Positions 42,246-55,608 of a stretch of 64,000 nucleotides of DNA are shown in pieces. How positions within the stretch are numbered: the first letter of the stretch is position 1; each line of letters begins with the position of its first letter. A model generated the notes under the pieces. It saw only the letters and a program-made list of their open reading frames with translations, ran no database searches and had not been told where the DNA came from. The DNA is taken from the NCBI RefSeq assembly GCF_004363095.1, contig NZ_SNYO01000011.1, positions 162,066 through 226,065 of the forward strand, written 5' to 3'. The DNA is from Actinomycetospora succinea. Lineage in GTDB: Bacteria; Actinomycetota; Actinomycetes; Mycobacteriales; Pseudonocardiaceae. The translations under genes were made by a program, and so were the position numbers.

Positions 42246-42881
42246 TCAGCGGCGGCGCGCCAGCATCGCCGCCTGGGGCAGCGGAGGCGCGAGGGACGCC
42301 GGTTCGGGCGAGCGGACGAGGCGCGCGGTGACGTCGAATCCCGCGGCGTCGAGCAGCGCGGCGACGTCGTCGGGCTGCAGGCGGCGGAAGTCGAGCGAGA
42401 CACGGTGCCCGAAGGCCTCGTCGTGGTGGCGGATCTCGTCGCCCACCTGGAACGCGAGCAGCAGGTGCCCGCCCGGTCGCAGTACGCGCGCGAACTCGGC
42501 GAGCACCGCCGGCACCTCACCGGCGGGCACGTGGATCAGCGAGTACCAGGCGACGAGACCGCCGAGCGCGGCGTCGGCGACGTCGAGGGCGGCCATGTCG
42601 CCGACGTCGAACGCGATCTCCGGGTGCTCGCGACGGGCGAGGGCGACCATTGCCGGCGAGAGGTCCACGCCCCGGACCCGCACACCCAGCCCGTGCAGGT
42701 GCGCGGTGACGCCGCCCGGCCCGCTGCCGACCTCGAGCACGTCACCCTCGACCAGCTCCGCGAACGCCCCGAGCACCGCGCGGTCGAGCGCGGCCTTCGC
42801 CAGCTCGTCGCGGAAGTGCTCGGCGTAGGACGCGGCGATGGCGTCGTAGCCGGCGCGGGTCGCCTCCCGGTCGAGGATCAC
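42246..42881 (-). CDS. Class I SAM-dependent methyltransferase
   Basis: 211 residues. Conserved opening GYDAIAASYAEHF, SAM motif I VLEVGSGPGGVTAHL, motif II VRGVDLSPAMVALAR, and FARVLRPGGHLLLAFQVGDE. A typical cytoplasmic small-molecule or lipid methyltransferase of unknown substrate. Its start at 42881 diverges from the L25 gene, with shared upstream sequence containing TATCGT at 42896-42901. Confidence 0.85.
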   Translation of the reverse strand: MILDREATRAGYDAIAASYAEHFRDELAKAALDRAVLGAFAELVEGDVLEVGSGPGGVTAHLHGLGVRVRGVDLSPAMVALARREHPEIAFDVGDMAALDVADAALGGLVAWYSLIHVPAGEVPAVLAEFARVLRPGGHLLLAFQVGDEIRHHDEAFGHRVSLDFRRLQPDDVAALLDAAGFDVTARLVRSPEPASLAPPLPQAAMLARRR

Positions 42882-42895
42882 CGGCGCAGCCTAGG

Positions 42896-42901
42896 TATCG
42901 T
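42896..42901 (+). promoter_or_regulatory. Candidate -10 box for rplY/ctc-pth
   Basis: TATCGT in CTAGGTATCGTGG, about 130 bases before ATG 43032. It fits the TANNNT pattern; -35 not recognisable. Confidence 0.4.
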
Positions 42902-43031
42902 GGGGCCAGCACTTCGGCGAGGGCCGGTCCCAGCACCGGCCGTGATCGACGCGGTGCGGCCTCCCGGTGCTCCGGGTCGTGGCCGCGCGCGGCGCGCCGA
43001 CCCGTGGACGACACCGCAGGAGAGAAGCACC

Positions 43032-43742
43032 ATGGCCGACGAGATCCGCATCGCCGCGGAGAGCCGCACCGAGTTCGGCAAGGGCGCCGCGCGTCGCGTG
43101 CGTCGCGCCGGCAAGGTCCCCGGCGTCCTGTACGGGCACGGCACCGACCCCGTGCACCTCGCGTTCGACACCGTCGAGTTCGCCAAGGTGCTCCGCGAGA
43201 ACGGGCGCAACGCCCTGCTCACCGTCACCGGCCTCGGCGGGCAGCCGCCGATGGCGCTGGCCAAGAGCATCGTGCGCGACCCCATCAAGGGCTTCTTCGA
43301 GCACGTCGACCTCGTCCTCGTCCGCCGCGGCGAGAAGGTCCAGGTCGACGTCCGCGTCGTGATCATGGGCGAGGCCGCCGCGGGCACCCTGGTCTTCCAG
43401 AACGAGGACACGCTGACCGTCGAGGCCGACGCGACCAACATCCCCGAGGAGATCACGGTCGTCATCGAGGACGCCGAGATCGGCACCCAGTTCCTCGCCG
43501 GCGAGATCCGGCTGCCCGACGGCGCCGAGCTGATCTCCGACCCCGAGCTCCTCGTCGTCAACGTCACCGAGGCGCCGACCGAGGAGGCCATGGAGGAGGA
43601 GATCGACACCGAGGGTGCGGGTGTCGAGGAGGACGCCTCCGAGGAGGAGGCCGCCGAGACCGGCGAGTCCTCCGAGGCCGCCGACGGCGACCAGCCGGCC
43701 GAGGGCTCCTCCGACGCGTCCGAGTCCTCCGACGAGAGCTGA
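43032..43742 (+). CDS. rplY: 50S ribosomal protein L25 / general stress protein Ctc
   Basis: 236 residues from ATG 43032 with AGGAGAGAAG upstream. The N-terminal 5S-rRNA-binding L25 domain (RIAAESRTEFGKGAARRVRRAGKVPGVLYGHG) and C-terminal TL5/Ctc beta domain (VLVRRGEKVQVDVRVVIMGEA) are followed by a 50-residue tail of Glu, Ser and Asp. The acidic tail is common in actinobacterial Ctc proteins. It binds 5S rRNA in the large subunit. Nine bases separate it from pth, the conserved partner. Confidence 0.94.
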   Translation: MADEIRIAAESRTEFGKGAARRVRRAGKVPGVLYGHGTDPVHLAFDTVEFAKVLRENGRNALLTVTGLGGQPPMALAKSIVRDPIKGFFEHVDLVLVRRGEKVQVDVRVVIMGEAAAGTLVFQNEDTLTVEADATNIPEEITVVIEDAEIGTQFLAGEIRLPDGAELISDPELLVVNVTEAPTEEAMEEEIDTEGAGVEEDASEEEAAETGESSEAADGDQPAEGSSDASESSDES

Positions 43743-43751
43743 CCGACGCAC

Positions 43752-44342
43752 GTGAGCTCCCCCGCTGCCCGGCCCGACGGCCCCCTGCTGGTCGTCGGGC
43801 TGGGCAACCCGGGCCCCGACTACGAGGGCACCCGGCACAACGTCGGGTTCGTCGTCGCCGACGTCCTCGCGGGGCGCCTCGGCAGCCGGTTCTCGCCGCA
43901 CAAGCGCTCCGGCGCGGACGTCGCCGAGGGCCGGCTGGCCGGACGCCGCGCGGTGCTCGCCAAGCCCCGCGGCTACATGAACCTCTCGGGCGGCCCGGTG
44001 GCCGGCGCCGCCCGCTTCTTCTCGGTCGACCCGACCGACGTGATCGTCATCCACGACGACCTCGACCTCGAGTTCGGCGTCGTGCGCCTCAAGCGCGGCG
44101 GCGGCGAGGGCGGGCACAACGGGCTGCGCTCGATCTCGAAGTCGCTCGGCACCAAGGACTACCTGCGCGTGCGCTTCGGCATCGGCCGCCCGCCGGGGCG
44201 CCAGGACCCCGCCGACTACGTGCTCAAGCGCTGGTCGGGCGCCGAGCGCAAGGAGCTCGACGTCTCCGTCGAGCTGGCCGCGGACGCCGTCGAGGCGCTC
44301 GCGTCCGAGGGCCTCGAACCGGCCCAGAACCGGATTCATTAG
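43752..44342 (+). CDS. pth: Peptidyl-tRNA hydrolase
   Basis: 196 residues from GTG 43752. [22 protein letters not shown] (catalytic His in TRHNVGF), [24 protein letters not shown] and [14 protein letters not shown] are the bacterial Pth signatures. It releases tRNA from peptidyl-tRNAs that drop off ribosomes. Its stop overlaps the convergent response-regulator stop by 4 bp. Confidence 0.96.
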   Translation: MSSPAARPDGPLLVVGLGNPGPDYEGTRHNVGFVVADVLAGRLGSRFSPHKRSGADVAEGRLAGRRAVLAKPRGYMNLSGGPVAGAARFFSVDPTDVIVIHDDLDLEFGVVRLKRGGGEGGHNGLRSISKSLGTKDYLRVRFGIGRPPGRQDPADYVLKRWSGAERKELDVSVELAADAVEALASEGLEPAQNRIH

Positions 44343-44983
44343 GCCCGCAGGTACGCCAGCACGGCGAGGACGCGGCGGTTGTCGTCGGGCGCGGCGTGCA
44401 GGCCGAGCTTGGTGAACGCCGAGCGCGCGTAGGCCTCGACGGTCTTCTCCGAGAGGTGCAGCCGCTCGCCGATCCCGTGGTTCGAGCGGCCCTCCGCCAT
44501 CACCGCGAGGACGTCGCGCTCCCGGTCGGACAGCGCGTCGACCGGGTTCCGGACGCGGCGCCGGCCCACGAGCTGGGCCACCACCGACGGGTCGACGACG
44601 ACGCCGCCCGCGGCCACGCGGCGCAGGGCGTCGGTGAGCTCCTCGACGTCGGCGACGCGCTCCTTGAGCAGGTATCCCGCGCCGCCGGTGTCGGACTCGA
44701 CCAGGGCCAGCGCGTAGTGCGGCTCCACGTGGGCGGAGAGCACCAGCACGCCCACACCGGGGTGCTCGGCGGCCAGCGTCCGCGCGGCGTCGAGGCCCTC
44801 GGTGGTGTGGGTGGGCGGCATCCGGATGTCGACGACGACCGCGTCCGGCGGATCCGCCCGCACCGCGGCGAGCAGCGCCTCGGCGTCGCCGACCTCGGCG
44901 GTCACCTCGATCCCGGCGTCGGCGAGCAGGCGGGCCACGCCGACGCGGAAGAGCACGGCGTCGTCGGCCACGATCACCCGCAC
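44339..44983 (-). CDS. NarL/FixJ-type response regulator
   Basis: 214 residues from GTG 44983, starting inside the end of the histidine kinase gene. Receiver domain with phospho-acceptor Asp52 ([10 protein letters not shown]), and a C-terminal LuxR helix-turn-helix ([45 protein letters not shown]). Cognate partner of the kinase next to it. Targets unknown. Confidence 0.92.
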   Translation of the reverse strand: MRVIVADDAVLFRVGVARLLADAGIEVTAEVGDAEALLAAVRADPPDAVVVDIRMPPTHTTEGLDAARTLAAEHPGVGVLVLSAHVEPHYALALVESDTGGAGYLLKERVADVEELTDALRRVAAGGVVVDPSVVAQLVGRRRVRNPVDALSDRERDVLAVMAEGRSNHGIGERLHLSEKTVEAYARSAFTKLGLHAAPDDNRRVLAVLAYLRA

Positions 44984-46716
44984 GGCACGCTCGCCGTCAC
45001 GCGCGTCCCGCGCCCGGCGGGGCTCTCGACGCGCAGGGACCCGCCCAGCGCCGCCACCCGGTCGGCGAGCCCGCGCAGCCCGGAGCCGTCCGCGTCCGCG
45101 CCGCCGAGGCCGTCGTCGACCACCTCGACGCGCAGCCCGTCGCCCTCGGGCACCACGCTGACCTCGACCTTCGTGGCCGCCGCGTGCTTGGCGGCGTTGG
45201 TCAGGGCCTCGGAGACGACGAAGTAGCAGGTGCGCTCCACCGTCTCCGGCGGGCGGTCCGCGGGGACGTCGGTGAGCACGACGGGCAGCGGGGCGCGCTC
45301 GGCCAGCGACAGCAGGGCCGGCGCGAGGCCGCCGTCGGTCAGCAGCGGCGGGTAGATGCCGCGGGCGAGCTCGCGCAGCTCGGCGAGCGCGGCCGTCAGC
45401 TCGTCGGCGGCCTCGGCGAGCAGGGCGTCGAGCTGATCCGACGACTCGTTGCGGGCCAGGCGCAGCGCCAGCCCCACCGCGACGAGGCGCTGCTGGGCGC
45501 CGTCGTGCAGGTCGCGTTCCACGCGCCGACGGGCGGCGTCGGCAGCCTCGACGAGGCGGGCGCGCGAGGCCCGGACCTCGCGCAGCTGGTGGCGGACCTC
45601 GGCGTGCAGGCGCTCGTTCTCCAGCGCCAGCCCGGCGCCCGCGGCGACGGCCTCGACGAGGTCGGGCTCGGCGGTCAGCGCGGGGTCGTGCAGCAGCGCG
45701 GCGATCGGCTCGCCGTCGCGCTCGAGGAACGTGACCGCGCGGGAGCCCACCTCGACGCGCGCGCCGGCCGGGTCGACGTAGTCCTCGGTGCCGGGCAGGC
45801 GGTGGACCAGCTCGACGGTCGGGTCGTGCAGCGTGCGCGCCACCACGGACCGCAGGTGCTCCGGCGCGGTGTCGGTCCCCACCCCCGCCCCCGCGCCGCC
45901 GAGCTCGACGACGAGCCGCCCGACCCCGGAGCGGTCGAGCCTGCTGCGCAGCAGCCCCAGCAGCAGGGCCGCCGGCCACACCACCAGCACGACCTGCGCG
46001 GACCACGCCAGCCACACCCCCGCCGACGGCGGCAGGAGCAGCAGGATCGCGGTCCGCTCGACGAGCAGGGTGCCGACCACGATCGTCCCGCCGACCAGCC
46101 CCGGCGTCAGCGCGCGCCGCGCCGCGGGCCCGGACGCCCGCCAGCGCAGCCAGACCGACACCAGCACCGACATCAGCAGCACGACGACCACGGCCTGCAC
46201 GGTCAGGTCGACGACGTCGGGCCGGAACTCCCCGCCCGACGGCGTGATCACCAGGCCGTTGGGCGGCGGCCCGTCACCCCGGCCGCGCTGCGCCCCGACG
46301 GCCAGGAAGACCGCGTCCAGCGGCACCGAGAGCAGCCACCCGACGCCGACGAGGACGCGCTGCGCCGTGCTCTCGGTGCGCCCGGTCGGGAACGTGACGA
46401 GCAGCTGCACGAACACGCTCAGCGCCACCGAGCCCAGCAGCACGCCGGCGACGAACGCCGGGGTCGTGTCGACGGCGACGACGAACCGGGCGAGCCACGC
46501 GAACCCGAACACGACCATGAGCACGCCCGTGCGGCTGTCGGGCCGCCGGCGCCGGGCCACCAGGCCGACGCCGACGAACGACCACGCCACGGCCAGCGAG
46601 AGGACGAGCGTCGGCGCGACGAGCTCGTCGGGGACCGTGTAGCCGCCGCGCACCAGGGCGAGCGACGCCGCGACGCCCGCGAGGACGGCGGCCACGGACA
46701 CCAGGCGTGCCGTCAC
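44974..46716 (-). CDS. Sensor histidine kinase (HisKA_3 / NarL-type)
   Basis: 580 residues from GTG 46716. Seven to eight membrane helices in residues 1-260 form an integral-membrane sensor. A GAF-like linker (about 285-370) is followed by the dimerisation/phospho-acceptor helix RRVERDLHDGAQQRLVAVG (His404) and a HATPase_c domain with SEALTNAAKHA, VEVVDDGLGGAD and GSGLRGLADRVAALGG. It is flanked by a receiver-only protein upstream and a full response regulator downstream, each overlapping it. Confidence 0.9.
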   Translation of the reverse strand: MTARLVSVAAVLAGVAASLALVRGGYTVPDELVAPTLVLSLAVAWSFVGVGLVARRRRPDSRTGVLMVVFGFAWLARFVVAVDTTPAFVAGVLLGSVALSVFVQLLVTFPTGRTESTAQRVLVGVGWLLSVPLDAVFLAVGAQRGRGDGPPPNGLVITPSGGEFRPDVVDLTVQAVVVVLLMSVLVSVWLRWRASGPAARRALTPGLVGGTIVVGTLLVERTAILLLLPPSAGVWLAWSAQVVLVVWPAALLLGLLRSRLDRSGVGRLVVELGGAGAGVGTDTAPEHLRSVVARTLHDPTVELVHRLPGTEDYVDPAGARVEVGSRAVTFLERDGEPIAALLHDPALTAEPDLVEAVAAGAGLALENERLHAEVRHQLREVRASRARLVEAADAARRRVERDLHDGAQQRLVAVGLALRLARNESSDQLDALLAEAADELTAALAELRELARGIYPPLLTDGGLAPALLSLAERAPLPVVLTDVPADRPPETVERTCYFVVSEALTNAAKHAAATKVEVSVVPEGDGLRVEVVDDGLGGADADGSGLRGLADRVAALGGSLRVESPAGRGTRVTASVPCG

Positions 46717-47120
46717 GGCGCACCGCCCACCTGCCGGGTCGAGCTCCGGTCCGCTCCGTCTCCCAGCACCCGCCGCAGCGCCTCCCCCGACAGGTCGTCC
46801 TTCGCGATGAAGCCGCGCGCCGGGCTGGAGTCCACGCGCGGCCCGTAGTCGTGGCGGGCGCGGCTGGACACGAGCACGACGACGGGCGCTCCGTCGACGG
46901 CGTCGTCCCCCGCCAGCACCTCGGCCACCCCGAAACCGTCGAGGTCCGGAAGCCGGATGTCCAGCAGCACCACGTCGGGCGCGAGCGCGCGGACGGCCTC
47001 GAACGCGTCCGCGGCGTCGCCGGCCTCGCCGACGACGTCGAAGCCGTCCGCGACGAGCAGGCGGCGTGCGAGCGAACGGAACGACGCATGGTCGTCGACG
47101 ATGAGCACGCGGGCGGTCAC
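46713..47120 (-). CDS. Stand-alone receiver-domain response regulator
   Basis: 135 residues from GTG 47120, ending in the kinase start (GTGA overlap). A complete CheY-like receiver with VLIVDDHASFRS, phosphorylatable Asp54 (VVLLDIRLPDLDGFG), VLVSSR and Lys107. There is no output domain. It may compete for phosphate or act through protein contacts with the kinase/regulator pair behind it. Confidence 0.85.
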   Translation of the reverse strand: MTARVLIVDDHASFRSLARRLLVADGFDVVGEAGDAADAFEAVRALAPDVVLLDIRLPDLDGFGVAEVLAGDDAVDGAPVVVLVSSRARHDYGPRVDSSPARGFIAKDDLSGEALRRVLGDGADRSSTRQVGGAP

Positions 47121-47231
47121 GCTCGCCGACGCTGGCACCGCAGCGCGTCGCGCCACTACGGGGTTGACCCTGCTCGTCGCGAGGGATGTCCTGCTACTCG
47201 CGCGCCGCCGCCGCGCGGACGCTCCAGGGGC

Positions 47232-47978
47232 ATGACGGTCATCCGCAGGCACCCCCTCGTCACGTTCTTCGTCCTGACCTACGTCCTCGCGTGGGTGTGC
47301 CTCCCGTTCGGGTTCTTCGGCTCGTTCGCGCCCCTGGTCGCCGCGCTGATCGTCGTCCCGATCACCCAGGGCCGGGCCGGCCTCGCCGAGCTCGGGCGCC
47401 GCATCGTGCGGTGGCGGGTCCCCTGGTGGTGCTGGGTGCTCGCGATCGGGGTGCCGCTCGCCGTGCACGTGCTCGCGGCGGTGCTCGGGGACCCGTCCCC
47501 GATCCGGTTCGTCTCGTGGGGCGACGTGCTGCTGGTGTTCGTGGTGCGCCTCATCGACCCCACCGAGGGGGGCATGGGCGAGGAGCCGGGCTGGCGCGGG
47601 TTCGCGCTGCCCGGGCTGCAGGCGCGGCTCTCGCCGCTCGCCGCGACCGCGGTCCTCGCCGTGGTGATCACCGTCTGGCACCTGCCGCTGGTGTTCCTGG
47701 AGGGCGGCGATCACCGGTCGACGCTCGCCGGCATGATCATCGGCACGGTGGGCGTGACCTTATGGTACTCGTGGCTGTTCGACCGCTCCGGCGGCAGCGT
47801 CCTGCTCTGCATCGTCGCCCACGCCGTCGAGGGCGCGATCCAGGACGACACCGTCCTCTACTTCGGCCTCTGGCTGGCCCTCGCGGTCGTCCTCGTGGTC
47901 GTCGACCGGAAGACGTGGCTCGGACGCGCCCCGGCCGACGCCACCACGCGGCTCCCCGCCGTCGGGACCCCGCGATGA
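47232..47978 (+). CDS. CPBP-family intramembrane metalloprotease
   Basis: 248 residues from ATG 47232, with about six to eight membrane helices. GEEPGWRGFALPGLQARLSP is motif 1 (EExxxR-type Glu pair), VITVWHLPLVFL supplies the second-motif His, and IVAHAVEGA the third. CPBP/Abi proteins are membrane proteases of the CAAX-processing type or have self-immunity roles. It starts a three-gene coupled membrane-protein set. Confidence 0.85.
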   Translation: MTVIRRHPLVTFFVLTYVLAWVCLPFGFFGSFAPLVAALIVVPITQGRAGLAELGRRIVRWRVPWWCWVLAIGVPLAVHVLAAVLGDPSPIRFVSWGDVLLVFVVRLIDPTEGGMGEEPGWRGFALPGLQARLSPLAATAVLAVVITVWHLPLVFLEGGDHRSTLAGMIIGTVGVTLWYSWLFDRSGGSVLLCIVAHAVEGAIQDDTVLYFGLWLALAVVLVVVDRKTWLGRAPADATTRLPAVGTPR

Positions 47979-48487
47979 GCACCACCACCGACGGCCGCGT
48001 CGCGCGCCTGTTCGGCCTGACCGGCGACCGCTGGATGCGTCACGCCAACCCGTGGAGCGTGTGGACCCGCTTCGCGGTCCTGCCGCTGCTCGCCCTCGCG
48101 GCCTGGAGCCGCGTGTGGATCGGGTGGTGGGCGGTGCTCGCGGCCGCGCTGGTCCTGGTGTTCATGGTGGTCAACCCGCTGCTGTTCCCGCCGCCGCGCT
48201 CGACACGGCACTGGGCGTCGAAGGCCGTGTTCGGCGAGCGGATCACGTCGGAGAAGACGCAGGTCCCCCCGCAGTTCGCGAGGTCGCGGGTGCCGGTGGT
48301 GGCGTCGTCCCTCCAGCTGGTGGCGCTCGCCGCGCTCGTCGTCGGCCTGGTCCGCCTCGATCTGCTCCTCGCCCTCACCGGGCTGCTCTTCTGCCAGTGC
48401 GCGAAGGCCTGGTTCCTCGACCGCGCGGTGCTGCTCTTCGAGGACATGAAGACGCGCGACCCGCACTACGCGTCCTGGGAGTACTGA
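47975..48487 (+). CDS. Small membrane protein of unknown function
   Basis: 170 residues from ATG 47975 in an ATGA overlap. Three to four hydrophobic segments (about 30-65 and 108-140) surround a conserved-looking polar stretch NPLLFPPPRSTRHWASKAVFGERI, and the C-terminus is WFLDRAVLLFEDMKTRDPHYASWEY. It resembles short uncharacterised bacterial/archaeal membrane proteins (possibly the DUF6653 type, unchecked). Function unknown; coupling suggests it works with the CPBP protease. Confidence 0.75.
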   Translation: MSTTTDGRVARLFGLTGDRWMRHANPWSVWTRFAVLPLLALAAWSRVWIGWWAVLAAALVLVFMVVNPLLFPPPRSTRHWASKAVFGERITSEKTQVPPQFARSRVPVVASSLQLVALAALVVGLVRLDLLLALTGLLFCQCAKAWFLDRAVLLFEDMKTRDPHYASWEY

Positions 48488-49036
48488 TGGACGGCCTGCC
48501 CCTCGCCCGCCACGCGGGCCCGATCGCGATCGTCGCCGGTGCGCTGCTCGTGCTCACCGACCTCGCCCGCCTCGTCAGCGGCCGCGCCGTCGCCGACTTC
48601 GCGTCCGACCCGCTGACGATCGCCGCGAACGCGGGCTACGCCGTGGCCCTCGTCGTGCTCGCCGTCGCGCTGGTGGCGCTGTACCTGCGCGACGCGGCGG
48701 CCCTGTCCACGCTCGGGTTCGTCGCCGCCCTCGTCGGCGTCGTGTTCTTCGGCGGCAACATGTGGTTCGACGGCTTCGCCGCGCCGTGGCTCGCCACGGT
48801 CGCGCCCGGGATCTTCGCGCTCGAGCGCACCGGGGCGCTCGTCGTCGGCGCACTGGCGAGCTACGTCCTCTTCGGGCTGGGCTGGGTGCTGTGGGGCGCG
48901 GCGCTGCTGCGCGCGCGGGTGCACCCGTGGCCGTTCGGCGCGGCGTTCGTGGTCAGCGGCGTGCTGGGGCTCGCGGCCGGCGCGGCACCGTTCGGGGCAC
49001 CGCTGGGGCTGACGGTCGCGGCGCTGGGCCTGTGGC

Positions 49037-50830
<1,794 letters not shown>

Positions 50831-50877
50831 GGTTCCAGTCTCCAGGGGACGCGAACGGGGACTTCGCGCGCATAGAA

Positions 50878-50900
50878 GCAGCGAACAGCACGTTCGCTGC
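50878..50900. terminator. Palindromic hairpin after ispE
   Basis: GCAGCGAAC (50878-50886) and GTTCGCTGC (50892-50900), perfectly complementary around a five-base loop. It lies 13 bases beyond the ispE stop on the minus strand and before ABC-F, and has the same AGCGA..TCGCT core as the repeats at 14.1, 49.3 and 63.9 kb. Confidence 0.55.
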
Positions 50901-50912
50901 GGAAGGGGATTG

Positions 50913-51917
50913 TCAGGCGTAGGCGCCGGGGCCGGGATCGGGACGCGGCGGGGAGGGCGGGCCGGGCGATCCGCCGTCGCCGTCGACGACGCGGGCCCCG
51001 GGGACGGGCCCGTGGGCGACGCGGACGGTGCGGCACACGCCGGCGCCGGCGAGCTCGGCGGCGACGCGGACCGCGGCGTCCTGGCCGTCGCAGAGGAACA
51101 CGCAGGTCGGCCCGGAGCCGGAGACCACGCCGGCGAGCGCGCCCGCGTCGACGCCGCCGCGCAGGGTGCGGCGCAGCCCGGGGTCGAGGCTCACGGCCGC
51201 CGCCTGCAGGTCGTTGCCGAGCAGGAGCGCCAGCGAGCGGGCCTCGCCGGACGCGAGCGCCTCGAGCACGGGCTCGACGTCCCCGACCCGGCGCGGCGCC
51301 TCGGGCCGGGCGCGCAGGCGGTCCAGCTCGCCGAAGACGGTCGGGGTCGACAGACCGTGGTCGGCGACCGCGACCACCCAGTGGAACGTGTGCCGCGAGA
51401 GCACCGGGACGAGCCGCTCGCCGCGGCCCGTGCCCAGCGCCGTGCCGCCGTGCAGCGCGAACGCGACGTCCGAGCCCACCTCGGCGGCGATCTCCATGAG
51501 CCCCTCGCGCCCCATCTCGACGCGCCACAGGCTCGCGGCGGCGAGCAGCGCGCCGGCCGCGTCCGCGCTGCCGCCCGCCATCCCGCCGGCGACCGGGATC
51601 GCCTTGTGCAGCCCGACCCGCACGTCGGGCTCGCGGTCGACGCGCCGGGCGAGGGCCTCGACCGCGCGCCAGGCGAGGTTGGTGGTGTCGGCGGGGACCT
51701 CGGAGACGTCGACGCCGTCGGCCCCCGAGACGCTCACCCCGGGCTCGATCGCGTCCCGGACCGCCCGGGTCACCGTGACCTCGTCGGCGATGCTCAGGGC
51801 CTGGAAAACGGTGACGAGGTCGTGGTAGCCGTCCTCGCGCAGGTCACCCACGGCCAGGTGCAGGTTGATCTTGGCCGGGACGCGGACGGTGACCGGCGGT
51901 CCGACGGCGGAGAGCAC
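50913..51917 (-). CDS. ispE: 4-diphosphocytidyl-2-C-methyl-D-erythritol kinase
   Basis: 334 residues from GTG 51917. GHMP kinase fold: [28 protein letters not shown], the ATP-binding loop [19 protein letters not shown], and C-terminal [14 protein letters not shown]. It phosphorylates CDP-ME in the MEP route to isoprenoids, including undecaprenyl carriers. It sits between rsmA and the ABC-F gene, as in other actinobacteria. It has an extra Pro/Gly-rich C-terminal tail. Confidence 0.94.
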   Translation of the reverse strand: MLSAVGPPVTVRVPAKINLHLAVGDLREDGYHDLVTVFQALSIADEVTVTRAVRDAIEPGVSVSGADGVDVSEVPADTTNLAWRAVEALARRVDREPDVRVGLHKAIPVAGGMAGGSADAAGALLAAASLWRVEMGREGLMEIAAEVGSDVAFALHGGTALGTGRGERLVPVLSRHTFHWVVAVADHGLSTPTVFGELDRLRARPEAPRRVGDVEPVLEALASGEARSLALLLGNDLQAAAVSLDPGLRRTLRGGVDAGALAGVVSGSGPTCVFLCDGQDAAVRVAAELAGAGVCRTVRVAHGPVPGARVVDGDGGSPGPPSPPRPDPGPGAYA

Positions 51918-51955
51918 CTGCCCAGCGTACGGACCACGCCCGTTCGCTCAGGGCG

Positions 51956-52858
51956 TCAGGGCATCCGGGGCCACGTGCCGCATCGAGGGTCGAGCTCCGC
52001 TGCGCTTCGTCTCCGGCCAGCACGCGCGATCGCCGTGAACGCGTCCACGTCGAGCGCCTCGCCCCGCGCCCCGGGATCGACGCCGGCGGCGCGCAGCACG
52101 GTCTCCGCGGCGGGCGCCGACCCCGCCCAGCCCGCGAGCGCGGCCCGCAGGGACTTGCGGCGCTGCGCGAAGGCGGCGTCGACGACGGCGAACACCTCGG
52201 CGCGCTCGACGTCGGCGGCCGCGCGGGCGTGCCGGGTGAACGCGACCAGCCCCGAGTCGACGCCCGGGACCGGCCAGAACACCGCCCGCGGTACCGGTCC
52301 GGCGCGGCGCGCGTCGGCGTACCAGGCGAGCTTGACCGACGGCGCCCCGTAGGCCTTCTCGCCGGGACGCGCGGCGAGGCGCTCGGCGACCTCGGACTGC
52401 ACCATCACCAGCCCCGACGCCAGGCCCGGGAGCACGGCGAGCAGGTGCAGCACGACGGGCACGGCGACGTTGTAGGGCAGGTTCGCGACGAGGACGTCGG
52501 GCGCCCTGGGGAGATCGTCGGCAGCGAGGCGCAGCGCGTCGCCGGTGACGACCCGCAGGTCACGCTCGGGCGCCCGCTCCGCCGCGGTGGCGGGCAGCCG
52601 GCCGGCGAGCACCGGGTCGATCTCCACGGCCACCACGCCGGCGGCCGCCTCGAGAAGCGGCAGCGTCAGCGAGCCGAGCCCGGGGCCGACCTCGAGCACC
52701 ACGTCGTCCGGCCCCACCCCCGCGAGGCGGACGATGCGGCGCACCGTGTTGGCGTCGTGGACGAAGTTCTGTCCCAGACGCTTCGTCGGGCGCAGGTCGA
52801 GCTCGGAGGCGAGCGCCCGGACGTCGGTCGCGCCGAGCAGGCGTACCGGGCTCGTCAC
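51956..52858 (-). CDS. rsmA: 16S rRNA dimethyladenosine transferase (KsgA/RsmA)
   Basis: 300 residues from GTG 52858. [24 protein letters not shown] motif [17 protein letters not shown] and the N6-adenine methyltransferase [11 protein letters not shown] motif identify KsgA, which dimethylates two adenines near the 3' end of 16S rRNA. The C-terminal about 17 residues ([15 protein letters not shown]) run past the normal end of the family and may be a drifted extension. Confidence 0.95.
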   Translation of the reverse strand: MTSPVRLLGATDVRALASELDLRPTKRLGQNFVHDANTVRRIVRLAGVGPDDVVLEVGPGLGSLTLPLLEAAAGVVAVEIDPVLAGRLPATAAERAPERDLRVVTGDALRLAADDLPRAPDVLVANLPYNVAVPVVLHLLAVLPGLASGLVMVQSEVAERLAARPGEKAYGAPSVKLAWYADARRAGPVPRAVFWPVPGVDSGLVAFTRHARAAADVERAEVFAVVDAAFAQRRKSLRAALAGWAGSAPAAETVLRAAGVDPGARGEALDVDAFTAIARAGRRRSAAELDPRCGTWPRMP

Positions 52859-52879
52859 GGGGCCCAGTCTGCCCCCGGC

Positions 52880-54711
<1,832 letters not shown>

Positions 54712-55608
54712 CTACTCGGCGCTCTCTCGTGCGACGGAGCGTGAAGGTTGAGGCTGTTCGGCCAACCGGAAAGCCCGCTGGGCGTTGTCGGCGCTGATCT
54801 GGGCCAATCGTTCCGCGGGCTCGTCACGCAGCTCCGCGAGGGCTCGCACCGTGTGGGGGACGACGTAGGGCTCGTTCGGCCGACCGCGGTACGGGTGCGG
54901 AGTCAGGAACGGGGCGTCGGTCTCGACCAGCACGAGCTCGCCGGGCATCCAGGCCGCCGCTCGTCGCAGCTCGGCGGCGTTGGCGTTCCGGAACGTCGCG
55001 GTGCCCGAGAGCGAGGCGTACCAGCCCTCGTCGGCGCAGCGGCGGGCGAGCTCGGGCCCGCCGGAGAAGCAGTGGAAGACGGTCACCGGCGGGGCGCCCT
55101 CGGCGCCCAGGACGTCGAGGATCGCGTCGTGGGCGTCGCGGTCGTGCACCACGAGCGGCAGCCCGGTGCGCTTGGCGAGGTCGATGTGCCAGGCGAAGGC
55201 CTCGCGCTGGACGTCGAGGGACGCGCAGTCCTCGCGGCGCGTGGTCCAGTAGTCGTCCATCCCGGACTCGCCGACCGCCACCACCCGCGGCCGGGCCGTC
55301 AGCTCCTCGATGGCGCGCCGGGCGTCGTCGGTGAGGTCGTTCGAGCGCGTCGGGTGCAGGCCGACCGCGGCGAACACGCGCGGGTCGGTGTCGGCCGCCC
55401 ACGCCGCCCAGCGGGCGGACGCGAGGTCGTCGGCCGTCGTGACCATCGCCGCGACCCCGGCCTGCGTGGCGCGGTCGAGGACCTGCGCGAGGACCTCGGG
55501 CTCCCGCGCCCCGCAGGCGTCGAGGTGGGTGTGGGCGTCCACCACCCGGTGCTCGAGGGGCTCGGGCACCGGGGGCGGGACATTGCGGTCCGACTTGCCG
55601 CTACTCAC
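54712..55608 (-). CDS. tatD: TatD-family metal-dependent DNase/hydrolase
   Basis: 298 residues from GTG 55608, overlapping the metG stop by 3 bases beyond an 8-bp shared stretch. [12 protein letters not shown] gives the HxH metal site; [32 protein letters not shown] and [21 protein letters not shown] are the remaining TatD motifs. The family acts as metal-dependent deoxyribonuclease or RNA/D-Tyr-tRNA hydrolase. metG-tatD-rpf order is conserved in actinobacteria. Confidence 0.92.
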   Translation of the reverse strand: MSSGKSDRNVPPPVPEPLEHRVVDAHTHLDACGAREPEVLAQVLDRATQAGVAAMVTTADDLASARWAAWAADTDPRVFAAVGLHPTRSNDLTDDARRAIEELTARPRVVAVGESGMDDYWTTRREDCASLDVQREAFAWHIDLAKRTGLPLVVHDRDAHDAILDVLGAEGAPPVTVFHCFSGGPELARRCADEGWYASLSGTATFRNANAAELRRAAAWMPGELVLVETDAPFLTPHPYRGRPNEPYVVPHTVRALAELRDEPAERLAQISADNAQRAFRLAEQPQPSRSVARESAE

